A DNA stretch of 63,410 nt from Actinomadura darangshiensis (GTDB lineage: Bacteria; Actinomycetota; Actinomycetes; Streptosporangiales; Streptosporangiaceae): positions 1 to 63,410 of the forward strand of contig NZ_SMKY01000016.1 of NCBI RefSeq assembly GCF_004349235.1, written 5' to 3'. Below, piece by piece: positions 42,269 through 51,438 of the stretch. The translations under genes were made by a program, and so were the position numbers. Below the pieces are notes generated by a model. The model saw only the letters and a program-made list of their open reading frames with translations. It was not told the DNA's origin and did not search any database. Position 1 is the stretch's first letter. The number at the start of each line of letters is the position of its first letter.

Positions 42269-43849
42269 ATGCCCGCCCGTACCCGGATCACCGCCGAGCT
42301 GACCGGGCTGCGCGCCGCCGTCCGCGCCGGGATGGTCGGCCCGCTGCCCCCGAGGGCCCTCGCCGCGACCGTCCGCGCCCTGCGCGCGTACGGGCCGCTC
42401 GGCGCCGCGACCGCCCTGCCCGCCTACCGCTTCCCCAGGCGGACCGGCCTCGTCGACGAGCGCGGCGGCCTCACCTTCGCCGAACTCGACCGGCGCTGCA
42501 ACGCCCTCGCCAACGCCCTGCGGGAACGCGGCATCGGCACCGGCGACACCGTCGGCATCCTGTGCCGCAACCACCGCGGCCTGATCGAGGCGATGTCGGG
42601 CGCGGCGAAGACCGGCGCGTCCGTGCTGTTCCTGAACACCGACTTCGCCGCGCCGCAGCTGCGGGACGCCCTGGACCGCGAGGGCGTCACCGCTCTCGTG
42701 CACGACGACGAGTTCGCCTCCCTCACCGACGGCCTCGGCGTGCCGTGCTTCACCGAGTCCGAGGTGGAGGATCTCATCGGCGGTGCGGACGGCGCCCCGC
42801 CGCCCGCACCGTCCCGGCCGGGCCGGATGGTGATCCTCACCAGCGGAACGTCCGGGCGGCCGAAGGGCGCGCCCCGCTCGCAGCCCCGGTCGCTGGCGCT
42901 GCCGGGCGGGATCCTGTCGAAGGTGCCGTTCCGGGGCGGGGAGGCGATGTTCGTCGCGCCGCCCCTGTTCCACGGCCTCGGCCTGACCTCCGCCCTGCTC
43001 GCGCTGGGCCTCGGGTCGACGCTCGTCCTGCGCCGCCGCTTCGACGCCGCGCAGGTATTGGACGACCTGGAGGCGCACCGCTGCACGTCGCTGATCGCCG
43101 TCCCGGTGATGCTCGGCCGGATCCTCGCCACCCCCGGCCTGGAGACGCGCGACCTGTCCCGCCTCAAGGTCGTCATGACGGGCGGGGCCCGGCTGGACAC
43201 CGGGCTCGGCGGCCGGGTGCTGGCGGCGCTCGGGCCGTCCCTCTACAACTTCTACGGCTCGACCGAGGCGTCCTGCATCACGATCGCCACCCCCGACGAC
43301 CTGGCCGCCGCGCCCGGCTGCGTGGGCCGCCCGCCCGCCGGAACGACCGTCGCGATCCTCGGGGAGGACGGCCGCCCCGTCCCGCCCGGCGCCACCGGCC
43401 GCGTCTTCGTCGACTCCCCCGCCCGGTTCGGCGGCTACACCGGAGGCGGCGGCAAGGAGGAGATCGGCGGCCTGATGGCCGTCGGCGACCTCGGCCACCT
43501 CGACGCGGGCGGACGGCTGCACGTCGACGGCCGCGCCGACGACATGATCGTGTCCGGCGGCGAGAACGTCCACCCGGGCGAGGTCGAGGACCTCCTCGCC
43601 GCCCACCCCGCCATCGACGAGGCCGTCGTCACCGGCGTCCCCGACGAGGAGTTCGGCCAGCGGCTCCGCGCCTACGTGGTCGCCCGCGGCCTCGGCGAGG
43701 ACGACGTCAAGCGGCACGTCTCGGCGAACCTCGCCCGCCACAAGGTGCCCCGCGAGGTCGTCTTCCTCGACACGCTCCCGCGCAACCCGGCCGGCAAGGT
43801 CCGCAAGCACGCTCTTCCGGACCCCGCCCCGCTCAGTGATCAGGGATGA
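42269..43849 (+). CDS. AMP-forming acyl-CoA synthetase/ligase
   Basis: A 526-residue ANL-superfamily ligase that activates an acid to acyl-AMP and then acyl-CoA. The A3 motif is VILTSGTSGRPKGAPRSQ, A5 is NFYGSTEASCITIA, A8 is VGDLGHLDAGGRLHVDGRADD, then MIVSGGENVHPGEVEDLL, with the A10 lysine in PRNPAGKVRKHAL. The style is that of medium- to long-chain acyl ligases, not PaaK. The substrate is unknown. It is divergent from PaaZ (143 nt) and overlaps the HEAT-like gene tail to tail by 17 bp. Confidence 0.9.
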   Translation: MPARTRITAELTGLRAAVRAGMVGPLPPRALAATVRALRAYGPLGAATALPAYRFPRRTGLVDERGGLTFAELDRRCNALANALRERGIGTGDTVGILCRNHRGLIEAMSGAAKTGASVLFLNTDFAAPQLRDALDREGVTALVHDDEFASLTDGLGVPCFTESEVEDLIGGADGAPPPAPSRPGRMVILTSGTSGRPKGAPRSQPRSLALPGGILSKVPFRGGEAMFVAPPLFHGLGLTSALLALGLGSTLVLRRRFDAAQVLDDLEAHRCTSLIAVPVMLGRILATPGLETRDLSRLKVVMTGGARLDTGLGGRVLAALGPSLYNFYGSTEASCITIATPDDLAAAPGCVGRPPAGTTVAILGEDGRPVPPGATGRVFVDSPARFGGYTGGGGKEEIGGLMAVGDLGHLDAGGRLHVDGRADDMIVSGGENVHPGEVEDLLAAHPAIDEAVVTGVPDEEFGQRLRAYVVARGLGEDDVKRHVSANLARHKVPREVVFLDTLPRNPAGKVRKHALPDPAPLSDQG

Positions 43850-46800
43850 CGTCCCACGCGGCCTGGCGGACCTCCAGATGCGGCGATTCGCGCAAGCCGT
43901 CCAGGAGGCCCCGCCACTCGAGGGGCCACAGGGCGGCCGGGCCGGCCAGCCCTACGACGCGGGCCGCGAGGAGGTGCGCCGCGGCGTCCTCCCGTCCGGC
44001 GAGCAGCCGCGCGGCGGGCAGCAGCCGGGCGGGACCGCCTCCCCTGCGCAGGCTGTACCCGCCGATCGCGTAGGCCAGCCGATCTTCGACGATCTTTCCG
44101 GTCAGCGCGGGACGGTCGCGGAGCAGGTCCGCGAGGCCCGCGAGGAACTCCGCGACCCGTTCCGCGGTGACGCCGTCCGCGGTCAGGTGCGCCGAGTCGA
44201 GCGCGACGCCGACGGCCTGGGCCAGGTAGAGCGGATGCTCGGCGAGCATCCGGACCACACGGCCGGCGAGCGGCGCGTGCCGGTGCTCGCGGGGCAGGTT
44301 CGCGATCGTCGACGCGATGGACGTCGCCCGCGCCCGCGCCCGGTCTCCCGGGCCGGAGGCCAGCAGGGCGCCGAGGACGTCCAGGGCCTCCTCCCCCGCG
44401 GTTCCCGTACGCACCAGGGCGCGCACGACGGGGATCTCGTCGTCCCCTGCGGGGTCGTCGGGATCGGCCACGGCGGCGAAGATGTCGTCCAGACCATCGG
44501 CGTACCAGGGCGCCCACGCGCCGAAGGCCTTCGACGCCCGGAACCGGACGCCGGGGCCGTCCGCCGCCCTCCCCAGGCGCCGGACCAGTGCGGCGTACGC
44601 GGGACGGTGCGCGGGTGCGTACTCCGACGGCTTCGCCTGGAAGAGCGTGCGGAGCATCAGCTCGCTCGCATAGGGCCCTGCGGCATCGTCCAGCGCCGGG
44701 ATGGCCCGAGGGTCGCCGGGCATCCGCCGCAATGCCGAAGCGACGGCGACCCGGACATCCTGATGCAGGTCAGGGTCGTTCCACGCGCGGAGCAGAACGT
44801 CGGCCGCGTCCGGAAGGCGAAGCCTCTCCAGGAGGCGGGCGGCCTGCTTGCGGGTGGTCACCTTGCCGTCCTGGCCGGTCAGCGCCTCCGCGATGACGGG
44901 CCCGAGCAGCGATGGCCGGACCGACGCGCAGCAGGATCTCAGGGCGGCGGTCGCCACCGGGGACCGGTCTCCCCGCGCATGCCGCAGGAGGACGGGCAGG
45001 GCATCGGCGGGACGGTCCACGACCGCCATCGCCGCCAGGGCCGCCTCGGCGAGAACCGTGCCGTCCTCCTGGTCGGCCACGGGAAGGAGGTCGGCGAACC
45101 CGCCCGGCAGCAGGCCGAGCGACATCACCGCCTCGATCCGGACGCCCACCGGGAGACGGTCGTCCCCCACGGCCGAGACGACCAGGGCGCGCACGCGCTC
45201 GACCTGGGCCGGCGTCCAGCGGCCCGCGTCCTGCGGCCAGACCTCCGGCACCCATTCCGCCGTCTCGAACCGTCCCCCGCGGCCGCCGTCGAGGACGGCG
45301 AGGAGCAGGTCCGTGCGGCGGCAGGCGACGATCTGCCAGACATCGGGCAGGACGACCGCGGACGCGTCGGCGGCCAGCAGCTCCACCGCCCGGTCCTCGC
45401 GGTGGGCCGGGTCGGCGAGCCACAGGCCGGCGGCCTCGCGGGCGAGGTCTTCGGGCGCGTCCAGGATCGCGGCGCGCAGACCCTCCTGGAGGTCCGGCAG
45501 CGCGAACGCCCGCCGTCCGAGCGCGCCCGCGAGCGCCACGACCGGCTCGTGGCCCCGCAGGCGGGGACGCAGGACCTCCATCAGGCCGCGCTCCGCACCG
45601 CGCGGCAGCACGCGGTCAAGGCGGTGGCCGTCCAGCGCCTCCGCCCCGTACCTGGCGACGAGGCGGGCGTAGACGCCGAGCGCCCAGCCGGTGAGCGCCG
45701 GCGACCCGGCATGGGCGAGGACGCGGTCCGCCAGCCCCCGCAGCCTCCGCCGCGTCGGCTCCGACGAGTCGCGCGCGTCGGCCACGGCGGCGGCGAGATC
45801 GGCGAACGCGTCCGCGAGCCCGTCGTGCAGGAGCCCGACCGGCACGGTCGCCAGGGCGGCGACCAGGAGTCCGCGGTGCGGGTCGCGCTCGTTCCGCGTG
45901 CGCCGCACCAGCTCGGCGACCAGGTCGCGCAGGAGGGCGGGGTCACCGGTGCGGACGGTCAGGTCGATGAGCAGGACGCGGGCGAGCCCGCGCCGCCGCG
46001 GCTCTCCGCCGAACGCCGCCTTCCGGACCGGCCCGACGGCCTCCGCGTAGGGGAGGTGGGCCGTGAGCTTCAGCGGGATCTCCGGATCGTCCAGCCGCGA
46101 CCGCGCGGAGTGCCACACCGAGCCGTGCCATTCGAGCATCCGGCGCGCCTCGGCGGCCGCCCGGTCCGGCGGCAGGAGGGCCAGCAGGGGGAAGGCCCGC
46201 ATCCCCCGGTACCGGTCGGCGTGGCGTTCCTTCGCGTCGTCGTACACCTCGGCCCGGCGCCCCGGCGGCATGTACCAGAGGAAGTCCCGCAGCCCGGAGG
46301 GGTCGGCCGGGAGGAACTCGCGGAGATCCCGCAACGGCAGCCCGCTGACGTTCTCGAAGTACGCGCGCGGAAAGCGGCCCCGGCGCCCGAGATGCCGGGC
46401 CACCCGGGCGGCCCGGACCACGTCCACCCGGAACAGGGACGGGACGATCTCGCGCGGGAGCCGCCTCACCGCCCACGGGGCGCCCTTCTCCTCCAGCAGT
46501 TCCAGCAGCCCGGCCGGGTCATGGCGGGCCAGCGCCAGGAGCCCCGCCTTGCACTGCCCCCAGAACGACCACTCCGAGCCCCGCTCACGGGCTCGGGCGA
46601 GGAACGGCCGGGGATGGCGGCCGGCGAGGGCCCGCCAGGCGGTGACCGCGTGCTCCAGCTCGGGCAGGAGCCGCTCGACCGCCTCACCGGTGCACGCGGG
46701 CAGGAGGGCGGCGGCCTCCCGGTCGCCCCAGCGGGCGCGGACGTCCGGCAGGAGCCGGTCGGCGAGCGCGGACCGCCGGGAGTGGCGCAGCATCTTGTAG

Positions 46801-47135
46801 AAGGCGCGGCGCAGGCCGGCCGGTGCGTCGTCCAGCACCGCCGCGGCGGCGTCATCGGAGACGGGCAGCGTCCGGACGGCCCGCAGCGCCGCGCGCCGCA
46901 ACGCCATGTCGGGGCCTGCGAGTACACGCTCGATGTACGGGAGGTCGCGGGCCGCCATGGCCATGTGCAGGGCGATGCGGCGTTCGTACGGTCCGCGCGC
47001 GGACAGGCTCGCCAAAAGTTCTACGAGTTGGGGCGTCCCGGCGAGGTTCCGGGCGTGCGATGCCAGTTCCCGCATGCGCAGCGGGTGGGGCAGGGATTCG
47101 ACGGCCGGTTCCCAGACCGGCTCGATGGGGCTCAA
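43833..47135 (-). CDS. 1100-residue HEAT/ARM-like repeat protein, function unknown
   Basis: A very large soluble protein built of Leu/Ala/Arg-rich amphipathic helix pairs along its whole length, for example YERRIALHMAMAARDLPYIE, MALRRAALRAVRTLPVSDDA, VRIEAVMSLGLLPGGFADLL and DVRVAVASALRRMPGDPRAI. The spacing and the VR.AA..AL pattern suggest HEAT or ARM solenoid repeats. I see no enzyme motif, signal peptide or membrane span. Such solenoids usually act as scaffolds or binding partners. The only in-frame start near the N-terminus is TTG 47135; ATG 47075 would remove 20 residues. It shares 17 bp with the convergent ligase gene and is divergent from the aldo/keto reductase gene. Confidence 0.75.
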   Translation of the reverse strand: MSPIEPVWEPAVESLPHPLRMRELASHARNLAGTPQLVELLASLSARGPYERRIALHMAMAARDLPYIERVLAGPDMALRRAALRAVRTLPVSDDAAAAVLDDAPAGLRRAFYKMLRHSRRSALADRLLPDVRARWGDREAAALLPACTGEAVERLLPELEHAVTAWRALAGRHPRPFLARARERGSEWSFWGQCKAGLLALARHDPAGLLELLEEKGAPWAVRRLPREIVPSLFRVDVVRAARVARHLGRRGRFPRAYFENVSGLPLRDLREFLPADPSGLRDFLWYMPPGRRAEVYDDAKERHADRYRGMRAFPLLALLPPDRAAAEARRMLEWHGSVWHSARSRLDDPEIPLKLTAHLPYAEAVGPVRKAAFGGEPRRRGLARVLLIDLTVRTGDPALLRDLVAELVRRTRNERDPHRGLLVAALATVPVGLLHDGLADAFADLAAAVADARDSSEPTRRRLRGLADRVLAHAGSPALTGWALGVYARLVARYGAEALDGHRLDRVLPRGAERGLMEVLRPRLRGHEPVVALAGALGRRAFALPDLQEGLRAAILDAPEDLAREAAGLWLADPAHREDRAVELLAADASAVVLPDVWQIVACRRTDLLLAVLDGGRGGRFETAEWVPEVWPQDAGRWTPAQVERVRALVVSAVGDDRLPVGVRIEAVMSLGLLPGGFADLLPVADQEDGTVLAEAALAAMAVVDRPADALPVLLRHARGDRSPVATAALRSCCASVRPSLLGPVIAEALTGQDGKVTTRKQAARLLERLRLPDAADVLLRAWNDPDLHQDVRVAVASALRRMPGDPRAIPALDDAAGPYASELMLRTLFQAKPSEYAPAHRPAYAALVRRLGRAADGPGVRFRASKAFGAWAPWYADGLDDIFAAVADPDDPAGDDEIPVVRALVRTGTAGEEALDVLGALLASGPGDRARARATSIASTIANLPREHRHAPLAGRVVRMLAEHPLYLAQAVGVALDSAHLTADGVTAERVAEFLAGLADLLRDRPALTGKIVEDRLAYAIGGYSLRRGGGPARLLPAARLLAGREDAAAHLLAARVVGLAGPAALWPLEWRGLLDGLRESPHLEVRQAAWDVIPDH

Positions 47136-47234
47136 CGGCCCGGGCGGAGACCGCCCTTCCTGGAGATCATGGGTCGATCATGGCGGATCCCGGACGTGCC
47201 CGGCAACCGCCCCGGCCCTGAAATACTCGTGACC

Positions 47235-48260
47235 ATGACCTATGTGGCGGACGGTGCACGATACGAGCGGACCCCCTACCGGCGGTGCGGGCGCAGCGGG
47301 CTGCGGCTCCCGGCGATCGCGCTCGGCCTGTGGCACAACTTCGGCGACGACCGGCCGATCGACGTCCAGCGCGCCATCCTGCGGCGCGCGTTCGACCTCG
47401 GCGTCACGCACTTCGACCTGGCCAACAACTACGGGCCGCCGTACGGCTCCGCGGAGACCAACTTCGGCCGGCTCATGCGCGAGGACCTCGCCCCCTACCG
47501 GGACGAGATCATCATCTCGACGAAGGCCGGGTACGACATGTGGCCCGGCCCGTACGGGGAGTGGGGATCGCGCAAGTACCTGCTGTCCAGCCTCGACCAG
47601 TCGCTGCGCCGGATGGGCGTCGACTACGTCGACATCTTCTACAGCCACCGGTTCGACCCGGACACTCCGCTGGAGGAGACGATGGGCGCGCTGGACCGGG
47701 CCGTCCGGTCCGGGAAGGCCCTGTACGCGGGCATCTCGTCCTACTCCCCCGAGCGCACCGCCGAGGCGGCGGCGATCCTGCGGGAGATGGGCACGCCGCT
47801 GCTGATCCACCAGCCGTCCTACTCGATGCTCAACCGCTGGATCGAGGGCGGGCTGCTCGACACCCTCGGCGGGGAGGGCGTCGGCTGCATCGCGTTCTCG
47901 CCGCTGGCGCAGGGGATGCTGTCCGACAAGTACCTCGCCGGGATCCCGGAGGGGTCCCGGGCCAGCAAGGGCACCTCGTTCTCGTCGAGCCTGCTCACCG
48001 AGGAGAACCTGCGGCACGTCCGGACGCTGAACGAGATCGCCGAGGCGCGCGGCCAGTCGCTCGCCCAGATGGCCCTGGCCTGGGCGCTGCGGGACGGGCG
48101 GGTCACCTCCGCGCTGATCGGCGCGAGCAGCGTCGCGCAGCTGGAGGAGAACCTCGCGGCCCTCGACCGGCTCGACTTCACCGCGGACGAACTCGCCGCG
48201 ATCGACCGCGACGCCGTCGAGGCGGGCATCAACATCTGGGCGCCCTCCAGCGCGGAGTGA
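47235..48260 (+). CDS. Aldo/keto reductase (YghZ-like)
   Basis: A 341-residue NADPH-dependent TIM-barrel reductase. The catalytic tetrad is visible: Asp and Tyr in THFDLANNYGPPYGSAE, Lys in IISTKAGYDMWPG, and His in YVDIFYSHRFDPDTPLE. LIGASSVAQLEENLAAL binds the cofactor phosphate. MWPGPYGEWGSRKYL and the long N-terminus (YERTPYRRCGRSGLRLPAI) are typical of the YghZ/L-glyceraldehyde-3-phosphate reductase group, which detoxifies aldehydes. ATG 47235 is chosen; an in-frame GTG lies 6 nt earlier. It is a single gene divergent from the HEAT-like gene. Confidence 0.92.
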   Translation: MTYVADGARYERTPYRRCGRSGLRLPAIALGLWHNFGDDRPIDVQRAILRRAFDLGVTHFDLANNYGPPYGSAETNFGRLMREDLAPYRDEIIISTKAGYDMWPGPYGEWGSRKYLLSSLDQSLRRMGVDYVDIFYSHRFDPDTPLEETMGALDRAVRSGKALYAGISSYSPERTAEAAAILREMGTPLLIHQPSYSMLNRWIEGGLLDTLGGEGVGCIAFSPLAQGMLSDKYLAGIPEGSRASKGTSFSSSLLTEENLRHVRTLNEIAEARGQSLAQMALAWALRDGRVTSALIGASSVAQLEENLAALDRLDFTADELAAIDRDAVEAGINIWAPSSAE

Positions 48261-48306
48261 CCGCCCGCCGGCGCATTGACCAGCTGCTACCGGGCATGGG
48301 CAGCGC

Positions 48307-48564
48307 ATGGAGGACAGGCCGGGGCCGGGCGCCCGCGGACCCCGCCGGCAGCCGAGCGGCGACGAGCCGCTGACCGCCCGCAGCCCGCTGCGGCTGCGGG
48401 CGGTCCTCTCCGCGGTCGCGCTGGTCGGGGCGGTGGCCGCCGCGATCGTGTTCGCCGTGAGCGCGCAGGGCGACGGGTCCTGGGCCGCGGCGGGCATCTG
48501 CGCGGCGGTCGCCGTCATCGCCGCGGCGGACCTGGTCGTGATCGCCCGGCGCGCCCGGACCTGA
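48307..48564 (+). CDS. Small two-helix membrane protein (DUF6343-like)
   Basis: An 85-residue protein. A basic, Pro-rich N-terminus contains EPLTARSPLRLRAVLS, followed by two hydrophobic helices at about 32-52 and 58-78 and a basic end VVIARRART. The TARSPLRLR block followed by two helices looks like DUF6343, an actinobacterial family with no known role; this is a recognition by eye. The start has only a weak ribosome-binding site. It follows the reductase gene by 46 nt and ends 3 nt before the convergent regulator gene. Confidence 0.6.
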   Translation: MEDRPGPGARGPRRQPSGDEPLTARSPLRLRAVLSAVALVGAVAAAIVFAVSAQGDGSWAAAGICAAVAVIAAADLVVIARRART

Positions 48565-48567
48565 CCC

Positions 48568-49476
48568 TCAGTGCCGGTGCTCGGGGGCGGCGGCCTCCGG
48601 GTTGGCGAGCAGCCAGGCGATCCGGTCGCGGCTCCCCTGGTCGGTCGCCGCGCAGGCGACGAGCCGCGCGCCCGGGGACGCGGTGAGGTCCATGTTCGTG
48701 GCGCGGGTGCGGATCTCCCCGACCGCGCGGTGCCGGAACACCTTGACGCTCTCCCCCGGCAGCGCGACGTCATGGGACGCCCACAGCCGCGCGAACTCGG
48801 GGCTGGCGGCCTGCAGCCGCCGGACGAGGTCCTTCCAGCCGGGCTCGTCGAGGTGCCGGCTGTAGCGGTGCCGGAAGACGGCGACCTGGCCGGCCGCCAC
48901 CTCCTCCAGGTTCACGATGGGGTTGCAGCACGGCGGCAGCGTGAACGCCATCCACATCGAGTTGCGCTCGCACGGCCGGGCCGTCTCCACCTGGGGGAAG
49001 ATCGCCGCGTAGGCGGAGTTCCAGGCGAGGATGTCGGACCGGGCGTTGGCGACCGACGCGGGAATCGGCACGAGGGCGTCCAGGATCATCTGGACGTCCT
49101 CGGGCAGGCTCCCGGCCTCCTCGCCGGCCGCGGCGTCGGGGACGTCGGCCAGCCGGTACAGGTGCTCGCGCTCGGCGGTGTCCAGCCGCAGGGTGCGGGC
49201 CACCGCGTCCAGCACCTGCGTGCTGGCGTTGATCGGACGGCCCTGCTCCAGCCACGTGTACCAGGTGACGCCGACCCCGGCGAGCTGGGCGACCTCCTCG
49301 CGGCGCAGGCCGGGCGTGCGGCGCCGCGGCCCCGGCGGCATCCCCACGTCCTCCGGTGTGATCCGCCCACGCCTGCTGCGCAGGAACGCCGCCAGCTCGG
49401 TCCGGCGGCGCTGCCCCGTCCCGCCCCGGCGGGTGGTACCCGTGCTCTGCGCGGTGCTGGTCCCCGTGGTGGTCAT
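48568..49476 (-). CDS. XRE regulator with MmyB-like ligand-binding domain
   Basis: A 302-residue regulator. The helix-turn-helix is ELAAFLRSRRGRITPEDVG followed by RTPGLRREEVAQLAGVGVTW and YTWLEQGRPINASTQVLDA. The MmyB-like domain follows: NARSDILAWNSAYAAIFPQ, RHLDEPGWKDLVRRLQAASP and VKVFRHRAVGEIRTRATNMD. MmyB-type proteins often bind fatty-acid-like or drug-like molecules and control a neighbouring efflux or oxidoreductase gene. ATG 49476 is used because GGGGGAG lies 5 nt before it. It is divergent from an MFS exporter gene, which is its likely target. Confidence 0.92.
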   Translation of the reverse strand: MTTTGTSTAQSTGTTRRGGTGQRRRTELAAFLRSRRGRITPEDVGMPPGPRRRTPGLRREEVAQLAGVGVTWYTWLEQGRPINASTQVLDAVARTLRLDTAEREHLYRLADVPDAAAGEEAGSLPEDVQMILDALVPIPASVANARSDILAWNSAYAAIFPQVETARPCERNSMWMAFTLPPCCNPIVNLEEVAAGQVAVFRHRYSRHLDEPGWKDLVRRLQAASPEFARLWASHDVALPGESVKVFRHRAVGEIRTRATNMDLTASPGARLVACAATDQGSRDRIAWLLANPEAAAPEHRH

Positions 49477-49553
49477 CGTCACTCCCCCAGCCTGCCCCTG
49501 GACGGCGTCCGGTGCCAGGTGCTGTCAGTACCAGTATGCGCAGGCTCTCGTTA

Positions 49554-49563
49554 CCGGTACCGG
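49554..49563. promoter_or_regulatory. Palindrome between regulator and MFS exporter
   Basis: CCGGTACCGG is a perfect 10-bp palindrome ending at the ATG of the longer possible MFS start (49564). GTACC also recurs at 49528-49532 and 49579-49583. Several related words in 60 bp suggest a cooperative operator for the divergent MmyB-type regulator. Confidence 0.35.
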
Positions 49564-49584
49564 ATGGCCCGCAAGCTCGTACCC

Positions 49585-51024
49585 ATGACACAGACAACCG
49601 ATCTGCGGGGAGCCGCTTCCGGCCGGGGGTCGCGGAACGGGTCCGGCGGCCTCGCGCTCGCCGTCATCCTGCTCGGCCAGTTCATGGCCATCCTCGACGT
49701 GAACATCGTCAACGTCGCCCTCCCGACGATGCGCGCGGACCTGCACGCCTCCGGCGCCGGGCTGCAGCTCGTCGTGGCCGGCTACATCGTCGCCTACGCC
49801 GTGCTGCTGATCACGGGAGCGCGGCTCGGCGACATCGCGGGCCACCGCCGCATGTTCCACCTCGGCCTCGCATCGTTCACCGTCGCGTCCCTGGCCTGCG
49901 GGCTGGCGCCGGGCACGGGGGCGGTGGTGGTGTTCCGCCTCCTGCAGGGCGCGGGCGCCGCGCTGCTGACGCCCCAGGTCATGTCGATGATCCAGCGGGA
50001 CTTCACCGGCGCGGCCCGCATGCGGGCGCTCGGGCTCTACTCGGTCGTGATCGCGGGCGGCGTCGTCGTCGGGCAGGCCGCCGGGGGCCTGCTGGTCAGC
50101 GCGGACCTGTTCGGCGCGGGCTGGCGGACGGTCTTCCTCGTCAACGTGCCCATCGGCGTCGCGCTGCTGATCGCGGGACCGCGCCTCCTGCACCGCGACG
50201 GGGAACCGCGCCGCACCGCCGGGGCGCGGGCCGACCTGGACCTCCCGGGCCTGCTCACGCTGGCCGCCGCGGTGCTGCTGTTCGTCGTGCCGCTGATCAT
50301 GGGGCACGAGCTGGGCTGGCCGGCGTGGGGCTGGGTGTCGCTCGCCGCGAGCGCGGTGTTCATGGCCGCGTTCGCCGCCGTGGAGCGGCGCGTCGCGACC
50401 ACCGGCGGACGGCCGCTGATCTCGCCGCGGGTGCTGCGCGCGCCGCTGCTGGTCCCGGCCTGCGTCGCGCTCGCGCTCGGGCCGGGCAGCTGGGGGTCGT
50501 TCCTCTTCACCACGACCCTGCACCTGCAGGGCGACCTGAAGATGTCGCCGCTTCAGTCCGGGCTGGCGTTCGTCCCGAGCGTCACCGTGTTCGGGCTGGT
50601 CGGGCTCAACTGGCGGCGGCTGCCCGCCCGCTGGCACCGCTGGCTCATCCCGGCCGGGTTCGCGATCGCGGCGGCGGGCTACCTCTTCGTCGGCCCCCTC
50701 GCCGGCGGCGGGGTGCCCTACGAGGCGCTCACCGTCGTCATCGGGATCGGCCTCGGCGTGATGCCGATCATCATGACGACCGCGCTGCAGCACGTCCCGG
50801 CCGAGGACGCCGCCGACGCCAGCGGGCTGCTGCTCACCGTGATGCAGCTGGCCCAGGTGATCGGCATCGCCACCGTCGGGACGGTGTTCCTCACGCTGGC
50901 CGAGTCCAGCGGCTCGACCCGGCACGCCGAGTACGGGACCGGCTGGATGCTGGCGGGCGCGGCGCTGGTCGGCGCCCTGAGCGCGCTGTCCCTGACCCGC
51001 AGCCGCCCCCCGGGCCGAACCTGA
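49585..51024 (+). CDS. MFS drug exporter, DHA2-type
   Basis: A 479-residue transporter with fourteen likely helices. The first contains LGQFMAILDVNIVNVALPTM, the DHA2/EmrB motif D1. Loop 2-3 is RLGDIAGHRRMF, and helix 5 has GGVVVGQAAGGLLV with the export-type glycine pattern. It probably pumps a toxic organic compound with proton antiport; substrate unknown. ATG 49585 (MTQTTDLRGAAS) and ATG 49564 (MARKLVPMTQT) are both possible, and neither has a strong ribosome-binding site. It is divergent from the MmyB-type regulator. A 12-bp tandem repeat starts 11 nt after its stop. Confidence 0.9.
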   Translation: MTQTTDLRGAASGRGSRNGSGGLALAVILLGQFMAILDVNIVNVALPTMRADLHASGAGLQLVVAGYIVAYAVLLITGARLGDIAGHRRMFHLGLASFTVASLACGLAPGTGAVVVFRLLQGAGAALLTPQVMSMIQRDFTGAARMRALGLYSVVIAGGVVVGQAAGGLLVSADLFGAGWRTVFLVNVPIGVALLIAGPRLLHRDGEPRRTAGARADLDLPGLLTLAAAVLLFVVPLIMGHELGWPAWGWVSLAASAVFMAAFAAVERRVATTGGRPLISPRVLRAPLLVPACVALALGPGSWGSFLFTTTLHLQGDLKMSPLQSGLAFVPSVTVFGLVGLNWRRLPARWHRWLIPAGFAIAAAGYLFVGPLAGGGVPYEALTVVIGIGLGVMPIIMTTALQHVPAEDAADASGLLLTVMQLAQVIGIATVGTVFLTLAESSGSTRHAEYGTGWMLAGAALVGALSALSLTRSRPPGRT

Positions 51025-51034
51025 GCCGCCGGAA

Positions 51035-51094
51035 CGGCGGCCGGGACGGCGGCCGGGACGGCGGCCGGGACGGCGGCCGGGACGGCGGCCGGGA
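51035..51094. repeat. Five perfect tandem copies of a 12-bp repeat
   Basis: CGGCGGCCGGGA is repeated five times without change from 51035 to 51094, starting 11 nt after the MFS stop. Each unit is GC-only apart from one A. Perfect identity implies recent expansion by slippage or active homogenisation. Confidence 0.92.
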
Positions 51095-51438
51095 CGGGGA
51101 CGCCTGGCGCTGGCGAGCGCGGGTCCCGGCAGCCACGGCGGCCCCGTCCTGCGACGCATGCGACGGCGCGGAGCGACTGCCGCCGGTCCGCGGGTGATGA
51201 CGACGACACTGAAGCGCGTGAACCGGCCAGTACCCGCCGTTTCCGCTCCATGTGCGCGGATGCCACATGACCCGCTACTTCGGCTACCAGCGGCTTTTCT
51301 GACTTCAGAGTTTAGGTCCACGGTTCCCGGCAATGTCGCATCACCTATAGGGATTTCGTCCCGGCAAGCTCGCCCGGGACCGATGCCTACGACGACGGCA
51401 TCACCCATCAGTCGGCGGCTGCGCTGAAACGGGGCTAT
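51095..51438. other. Intergenic region ahead of the decayed sugar cluster
   Basis: No convincing gene in these 344 bases. Short open frames lack ribosome-binding sites and normal codon use. Around 51290-51360 the sequence is clearly richer in A and T than its surroundings and contains CACCTATAGGG, so it may be the old promoter of the carbamoyltransferase remnant that starts at 51439. Confidence 0.5.

Noticed and set aside
43836..47220. Plus-strand open frame of more than 1000 codons opposite the HEAT-like gene
   Set aside because: It is a shadow that runs into the true start of the aldo/keto reductase at 47235. Its composition (Gly, Arg, Pro, Gln) is that of antisense reading.
51158..51427. 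89-codon open frame before the carbamoyltransferase remnant
   Set aside because: No ribosome-binding site, poor third-position GC and no recognisable pattern; treated as intergenic.
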